From Sphaeroforma arctica JP610 (taxonomy: Eukaryota > Opisthokonta > Ichthyosporea > Ichthyophonida), in the NCBI RefSeq assembly GCF_001186125.1, contig NW_014040378.1, forward strand, positions 41,002 to 73,501: a DNA stretch of 32,500 nt, in the 5' to 3' direction. Within the stretch, counting starts at the first letter, position 1; every line of letters begins with the position of its first letter. Below the pieces are notes generated by a model, which was not told the origin of the DNA, did no database searches, and saw only the letters and a program-made list of their open reading frames with translations. Below, piece by piece: positions 30,701 through 32,500 of the stretch. The translations under genes and the position numbers were made by a program.

Positions 30701-32141
30701 TCTAGACTGAAGAATCCGATGATCTTGTGGATGTTGTTCACAGTCACCTGTGCTTGTTTCTGGACATTGCCGTCGGCCACACCCTGATAACAGAAGTGAG
30801 ATACAATTGAACAGTCGAACCAGGTGAGAGCCCAAACTGCCACACCTGCTGTTCACAGCCAATTGTGCTTGTTTCGGCTAGTGACATCATACACCTCTTT
30901 GAAATAAGCAACACGGTACCATACACGTTCCTTCCATAGCAAAAGTGCGCGTCATGTGCGCGAGAATACCTGAAAGCTACACACTTATACTTAAACATAC
31001 CGGTATGAGCTCATCCACCAGACGACTATAGCCCTCGGCGACCTCTCGGCACAGATTATACTTGTTCTGCTTGTAAAACATCTGTAGTGTTATCAAAGAT
31101 TTATAGATTGGTCAGGGACACACACCGAACGTAGACCGAAATAAAACACAGCTGGCATAAACAATTATGTACAAAAAAAAACACATACAAACACGCAGCT
31201 AAAATCACGCCAAAGAGGGACAAACTCAAGCTCAGGGGGGTATAAAAGTTAACCCACAGCCACGCCCCGAGTTCACACTCTGCCAGTGAACAGATAGGAC
31301 TGATTGAGGCACACTCACTCCTCAGAACAGTAACAAATATTCAACCAACCAGACCTACGACCAGAACATCAAGGCATAGAGCCGAAAAAGGGCGTAAAGC
31401 AGAAACCAGAAATCTCCAGGGTTGAATCGATTCCTATTGTTATGAAGCTTACATTCCATACTTCGTAAAAAAAAAAACACAAAAAAGCCAAAAAGCCAAA
31501 AAACAAAAAAACAAAAGGGGATTTTCAATTTGATGTCACATAAGCTTGAGTACAAACAATGCCGTACATACATCCAGCTCACCTTTGTGCGTGCAATCCG
31601 AATTGACTTCGAAAAATAAACAACATTTGGCACAGTTCCGGTCTTGACCAGCAAGCCCGTTTCCAATCGACTCTTCATTCTGGATTCAGTTAGGACTCCC
31701 AAATCCTTCAAGTCGCTCACCACAGAAACCAGACGAGTGCGCTGTTCCGAGAAAGTTTCCTGATCATCGTCCGGGGCCAAATGATGGTCTAGCGTCCAGA
31801 TCACATCCAGCTGCATGGAGGTGCAGGTGTGGGCGTGAGCCCATGTGTGATGTTAATCATACTCGAGCGAATAGTGTGTATGTGCGCGGACACGTTGTAC
31901 TTATTATATTCAATTTCTTGTATATATACAATTAAAAAATAGGGTTGCGTATGTGTATGTAAACCTAAGATTGTTTTAGCGCACTCAAACAATACGTATC
32001 AATGTATTTTTAAGGGTCAAATTGACGCGAGCGTGACAGGAATGTACGTACATACACACATACCAATCTCTCTTCCAGCAAGGCAGTGGCATCATCGTTT
32101 TTGCTTTTGAAAGCGGCAGCCAGGGCTGTTGTGAAATTGAC
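18235..32141 (-). CDS. THOC2: THO complex subunit 2 (THOC2/Tho2), partial gene, 22 exons resolved
   Basis: THOC2 is the scaffold of the nuclear THO complex, part of TREX. THO couples transcription and splicing to mRNA export and limits R-loops. The spliced reading gives 1,650 codons in frame across 21 GT-AG introns. It aligns in order with the animal protein: KNKYNLCREVAEGY (animal [13 protein letters not shown]), FSLDPNRVVEVI (FNLDPNRVLDVI), LKRLTKEN (MKRLTKEN), AHSNPFTVF (SHSNPTILF), VAGQL...MAGVE (VANQL...MAGIE), FGPIDALYCAEF ([12 protein letters not shown]) and RQKFYMTPE (RKSYMIPE). These cover the THOC2 N-terminal, Thoc2 and Tho2 domains plus a long disordered tail. About 60-80 N-terminal residues lie beyond the right edge, and the terminal exon and stop were not found. 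Eighteen of 21 introns are phase 0. Introns run from 177 to 1,034 bp. Confidence 0.96.
18993..19877 (-). CDS. THOC2: THOC2 exon, codons 1184-1478, end of Tho2 domain and disordered tail
   Basis: Acceptor GCTGCACAG|GGT, donor GCG|GTAGGT, phase 0. It begins GLIEYHERQKFYMTPEA, matching animal GQLKSRKSYMIPE, which closes the Tho2 domain. The other roughly 275 residues are low-complexity: Ser/Thr/Gln/Lys-rich, with repeated small QQ and KST words, then Arg/Asp/Gly/Ser-rich (GHRSPLL, RDSGGRGEKR, RARSRGPDRND). No folded domain is visible. Animal THOC2 also ends in a long charged, disordered tail. Confidence 0.93.
19878..20459. other. THOC2 intron 20, nothing recognised
   Basis: A 582-bp AT-rich intron. 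An A-run at 20160-20170 and short TATA/ATGCATGT tracts are the only visible features. Confidence 0.6.
20460..20585 (-). CDS. THOC2: THOC2 exon, codons 1142-1183
   Basis: Acceptor ACAAAG|GCA, donor CAG|GTTGGT, phase 0. It encodes ALCPQKLVPVFPVLASVGKK and LSKLAGQHKEIDSLSATVTA. KLVPVFPVL matches animal KILPWYPKVL. The acceptor is weaker than the others, so the first five residues are less sure than the rest. Confidence 0.85.
20806..20949 (-). CDS. THOC2: THOC2 exon, codons 1094-1141
   Basis: Acceptor CATCTCAG|TTG, donor CAA|GTAAGT, phase 0. It encodes LKSEGRVSFLEFQNQIYRLQ then SEVLANSFYDLINSPDRIDN and RNALQVLQ. This matches animal [20 protein letters not shown] and HIRNILIVLTK. Confidence 0.94.
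21451..21561 (-). CDS. THOC2: THOC2 exon, codons 1057-1093
   Basis: Acceptor CGTTATAG|GCC, donor TCT|GTACGT, phase 0. It encodes AQRYSRFLWHTLKWMNHWTK and DKGTFLKECSMSPGFKS, matching animal [20 protein letters not shown] and DRATYEKECGNYPGFL. The frame is too short to stand out on its own; it was found by family alignment. Confidence 0.96.
21832..21888. repeat. 19-bp tandem repeat with decoy 5' splice sites in THOC2 intron 17
   Basis: Three 19-bp units (21832, 21851, 21870) begin CCTACCTGATT, CCTACCTGATT and CCTATCTGATT. On the minus strand two of them read AATCAG|GTAGG, the same as the true exon donor ending at 21932. Use of a decoy would extend the exon into an in-frame stop at 21890-21892. 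Confidence 0.85.
21932..22159 (-). CDS. THOC2: THOC2 exon, codons 981-1056
   Basis: Acceptor CCACTCAG|GAG, donor CAG|GTAGGA, phase 0. It encodes ELPKYFKDGCGQAGVDAYIQ, then RFGPIDALYCAEFTRLLHAQ and SAPNFATHAYLNQIL. The core matches animal [20 protein letters not shown] and KTPNFSTLLCYDRVF. The donor is followed in the intron by tandem look-alike donors. Confidence 0.96.
22337..22438 (-). CDS. THOC2: THOC2 exon, codons 947-980
   Basis: Acceptor TACCAG|AAC, donor AAG|GTACTG, phase 0. It encodes NKIKKVNKQRLDLLEKELKE then HQTNQKLVLYRLRK, a coiled-coil-like stretch matching animal [20 protein letters not shown]. The donor was chosen because splicing here gives a nearly gap-free family alignment. 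The frame also stays open through the intron. Confidence 0.82.
22709..22729. repeat. Perfect 9-bp GC hairpin in THOC2 intron 15
   Basis: CCTCCCCGG and CCGGGGAGG are perfect inverted repeats around a 3-base loop (AAC). This is striking in an AT-rich intron. No other features of a mobile element or RNA gene are evident in the 563-bp intron. Confidence 0.85.
23002..23214 (-). CDS. THOC2: THOC2 exon, codons 876-946
   Basis: Acceptor TCCTCAG|ATT, donor AGG|GTAAGT, phase 0, 71 codons. It encodes ITEPYAALIEKQYPDQWEHI, then TPRLYVSFWAMSQYDLKVPT. This matches animal VSKVWDDISPQFYATFWSL and LTMYDLAVPHTSYE, the start of the Tho2 domain. Confidence 0.97.
23481..24236 (+). repeat. 37-bp minisatellite, about 20 copies, in THOC2 intron 14
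   Basis: The unit is about GTATATAAACGACTGAACTA then CCACACAATCAGTAGGT (37 bp). It fills most of the 1,034-bp intron, the gene's longest. Variants recur in patterns. A CAGCAGG copy followed by a TTATATACACAACTAAAC copy occurs near 23585-23630 and again near 24030-24075. A three-copy block with AGTAGATG then CATTAGG is repeated at about 23640-23860. The array stops about 12 bp beyond the donor of exon 14. Confidence 0.96.
24249..24332 (-). CDS. THOC2: THOC2 exon, codons 848-875
   Basis: Acceptor ATCGGCAG|ATC, donor GAG|GTACGT, phase 0. It encodes IGKRLLILANGETNSTKLMV and FNAQAFEE. The sequence is weakly conserved. The call rests on clean splice sites, frame, and position between two well-matched exons. 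Confidence 0.82.
24713..24894 (-). CDS. THOC2: THOC2 exon, codons 787-847
   Basis: Acceptor TACACAG|CT, donor GAG|GTGCGG. It enters in phase 1, completing ACT for Thr, and leaves in phase 0. It encodes AADLYDICHDSLLQLIELLQ through MEVAFLLHRPRIARE, matching animal [20 protein letters not shown] and AAFFLSRPMYA. Confidence 0.95.
25108..25537 (-). CDS. THOC2: THOC2 exon, codons 644-787
   Basis: Acceptor CGGCAG|GTG, donor AAGA|GTATGT, leaving in phase 1. It encodes ALKAISTFCGMLYNRMWATD, LLYYVAGQLSRNDVLDLGLL, then KALTEHMAGVESTDNLNEEQ. These match animal [39 protein letters not shown] and KMAGIEITEEMTMEQLEAM. A C-terminal basic run (KEPAEKKRR) precedes the donor. Confidence 0.96.
25538..26159. 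other. THOC2 intron 11, little structure
   Basis: A 622-bp intron. Two short direct repeats are visible, GTAGGCTAAAGTG (near 25990 and 26019) and ATCAAAAGACGA (near 25767 and 25781). Nothing else is recognisable. Confidence 0.6.
26160..26282 (-). CDS. THOC2: THOC2 exon, codons 603-643
   Basis: Acceptor CCTGTCAG|TCG, donor GAG|GTGTGT, phase 0. It encodes SYTNFIEPLIEGFSTLTDLD, then KDILTFCVIVHFRDTRKKRM. This matches animal [20 protein letters not shown] and DVLAYCIIE. Confidence 0.93.
26620..26913 (-). CDS. THOC2: THOC2 exon, codons 505-602
   Basis: Acceptor GTCCAG|GTT, donor TCG|GTATGT, phase 0, 98 codons. It encodes VVLSSMSLKPGNPGLNEEVY, then LPYETRYTIYASW (animal FPYQHRYRLYGQW), RALKRLTKENPNETGR (IMKRLTKENVKPSGR) and IAHSNPFTVFHEVM (LSHSNPTILFDYIL). 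This is the strongest family signature in the gene and spans the start of the Thoc2 domain. Confidence 0.97.
27105..27300. other. GC-rich self-complementary block in THOC2 intron 9
   Basis: A roughly 195-bp island of balanced base composition sits between (TA)n tracts in an otherwise AT-rich intron. It contains the stem TAGGAC/GTCCTA (27127-27143), a nested stem AACCAG-AGTCT/AGACT-CTGGTT (27208-27232), and repeats of GGACGGTC. A small structured RNA or a mobile-element remnant is possible. No snoRNA boxes or tRNA promoter boxes were clear. Confidence 0.45.
27581..27943 (-). CDS. THOC2: THOC2 exon, codons 384-504
   Basis: Acceptor GTAAACAG|TTA after a CTCCTCT pyrimidine tract, donor CGG|GTAGGT, phase 0. 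It encodes LNLTHSRDTTISYQS through LWTETRNILTR. The block LARIGCHVYTDVLFITKLAR matches animal [20 protein letters not shown]. The adjoining intron 8 (340 bp) holds nothing recognisable. Confidence 0.9.
28284..28430 (-). CDS. THOC2: THOC2 exon, codons 335-383
   Basis: Acceptor GAAACAG|GAC, donor AAG|GTGTGT, phase 0. It encodes DMRSFSRLLTRVPLELLTSS, then PETIDALLKLLHVAIEPIYR. This matches animal [20 protein letters not shown]. Confidence 0.94.
28681..28848 (-). CDS. THOC2: THOC2 exon, codons 279-334
   Basis: Acceptor CCCACAG|ATA, donor CAG|GTAATG, phase 0. It encodes ILVIDLSRTGGDEDYNIEVA, a basic stretch (KRQDLDDYKRQTKRKD) and NNQKLNFIHHMIVVQ. The last part matches animal DNQKLGLLEALLKIG. The basic stretch takes the place of the charged EKEKEKEEE linker in animals. 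Confidence 0.92.
29542..29629 (-). CDS. THOC2: THOC2 exon, codons 249-278
   Basis: Acceptor CCTTCAG|G, donor CCCAG|GTATCG, entering in phase 2 and leaving in phase 0. It encodes LWDFLIPEDKSMVEVQKERR and ETMMKASAQ, matching animal LYVHLLPADNCIMDEHKRE. Intron 6 downstream (28849-29541, 693 bp) shows no notable structure. Confidence 0.92.
29828..29965 (-). CDS. THOC2: THOC2 exon, codons 203-249
   Basis: Acceptor CGCACAG|A, donor ATCAG|GTGCG, phase 2 at both ends. The split Arg codon (AG|A) restores GFRFKSVQTAIAEL, matching animal GFKFKFYQE. The end NLYRIAALMVKHDLVDMI matches SLYRVAAVLLQFNLIDLDD. Confidence 0.94.
30116..30300. repeat. About 69-bp imperfect tandem repeat, 3 copies, in THOC2 intron 4
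   Basis: Copies begin at 30116, 30185 and 30259 and share CGTGTTTACAAG and ATGTTCAGAGTAGACATGTA. The third copy is partial, and the second is lengthened by a (TA)n tract. The rest of the 597-bp intron shows nothing else. Confidence 0.75.
30563..30783 (-). CDS. THOC2: THOC2 exon, codons 130-203
   Basis: Acceptor TTATCAG|GGT, donor TTCAG|GTATGC, ending in phase 2. It encodes GVADGNVQKQAQVTVNNIHK, then IIGFFSLDPNRVVEVIF and ALLGF. This is one of the best-conserved THOC2 blocks (animal FNLDPNRVLDVILEVFE and ILGFKF). Confidence 0.95.
31001..31081 (-). CDS. THOC2: THOC2 exon, codons 103-129
   Basis: Acceptor CTACAG|ATG, donor CCG|GTATGT, phase 0. It encodes MFYKQNKYNLCREVAEGYSR and LVDELIP, matching animal [20 protein letters not shown]. 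The initial Met is internal, because the frame continues from the preceding exon. Intron 2 upstream (501 bp) holds only an A-rich tract near 31468-31516. Confidence 0.93.
31583..31810 (-). CDS. THOC2: THOC2 exon, codons 27-102
   Basis: Acceptor CCATGCAG|CTG, donor AAG|GTGAGC, phase 0 at both ends. It encodes LDVIWTLDHHLAPDDD through SKSIRIARTK. The segment VSDLKDLGVLTESRMKSRLE matches the animal stretch around LDPETLESLGLIKQ. Confidence 0.9.
32064..32141 (-). CDS. THOC2: THOC2 exon (first resolved), codons 1-26
   Basis: Bounded by acceptor CTCGCAG|GTC and donor TTG|GTATGT. It encodes VNFTTALAAAF through LLEERL, in phase 0 at both ends. By position it matches the helical region just before the LDIET part of animal THOC2. 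The start codon must lie upstream. A possible 9-nt microexon at 32450-32458 would join in phase 0. Confidence 0.8.
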
Positions 32142-32500
32142 CTGCGAGGGTATCATCAGTTATCGTTTAGTTAATTCATTGTTTTGTAAAGTCTCATACC
32201 TGAATCATGTACTACAGCTACTTGAATGCAAATGTTTTCCATCTCCCTACACTTATCGAGAATGTCCAAAGAATATAAACATCCATCAATATATACGATG
32301 GTAAAACGGGTCGCATAACACAGCTATGTTCAGGCGGGTGATTTTAAAATGTTTCCTTCGCATGCACACAGATATGCAAGTAACTGCGTGTATACAAATC
32401 ATACATAAATGCTATGATTGAATCTATATATACAAGACAAACACTTTACCAAAGCATTCTTATTTCAGAGCAATCAAACAACCAAGTATGATATAAATAT

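Noticed and set aside
31355-31582. C-terminal part of the 153-codon minus-strand frame
   Set aside because: It reads through the AAG|GTGAGC donor of a THOC2 exon into intron 2, including a poly-Phe stretch from a T-rich tract.

Overview
The window is eukaryotic nuclear DNA with two very different halves. The right half (about 18.2-32.1 kb) is one long, intron-rich gene on the minus strand. Its exons line up in order with the THO-complex scaffold THOC2/Tho2, from near the N-terminus through the disordered C-terminal tail. I resolve 22 coding exons (1,650 codons) and 21 GT-AG introns, 18 of them phase 0. The true start lies beyond the right edge, and the last exon and stop were not located. The animal-like THOC2, the high intron density, the short-repeat-rich introns and the Copia-rich flank suggest a unicellular relative of animals or fungi, for example an ichthyosporean. 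That placement is inference; the sequence alone does not fix the species.

The left part (1-10.7 kb) is a graveyard of Ty1/Copia-type LTR retrotransposon fossils. There are at least four fragments in alternating orientation: A (minus, 1 to about 1.0 kb), B (plus, about 1.0-4.95 kb), C (plus, about 6.2-8.1 kb) and D (minus, about 8.15-10.7 kb). All are broken. B carries two telomere-like (TTTAGGG/CCCTAAA) patches, a 220-bp tandem duplication and a 36-bp minisatellite. D ends in a polypurine tract and a plausible LTR remnant.

The middle (10.7-18.2 kb) is mostly non-coding. It holds a decayed plus-strand gene with a Myb/SANT-like DNA-binding domain split by one intron (about 10.8-12.47 kb). That intron contains a 184-bp MITE-like element. 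A cluster of small GC-rich hairpins sits at 13.7-14.75 kb, AT-rich unannotatable DNA follows, and a 500-bp microsatellite field lies next to the 3' side of THOC2.

The THOC2 introns hold most of the fine structure: a 20-copy 37-bp minisatellite, tandem decoy 5' splice sites beside exon 17, a 177-bp intron that is stop-free and frame-neutral, and a GC-rich self-complementary block in intron 9. No tRNA, rRNA or CRISPR was recognised.
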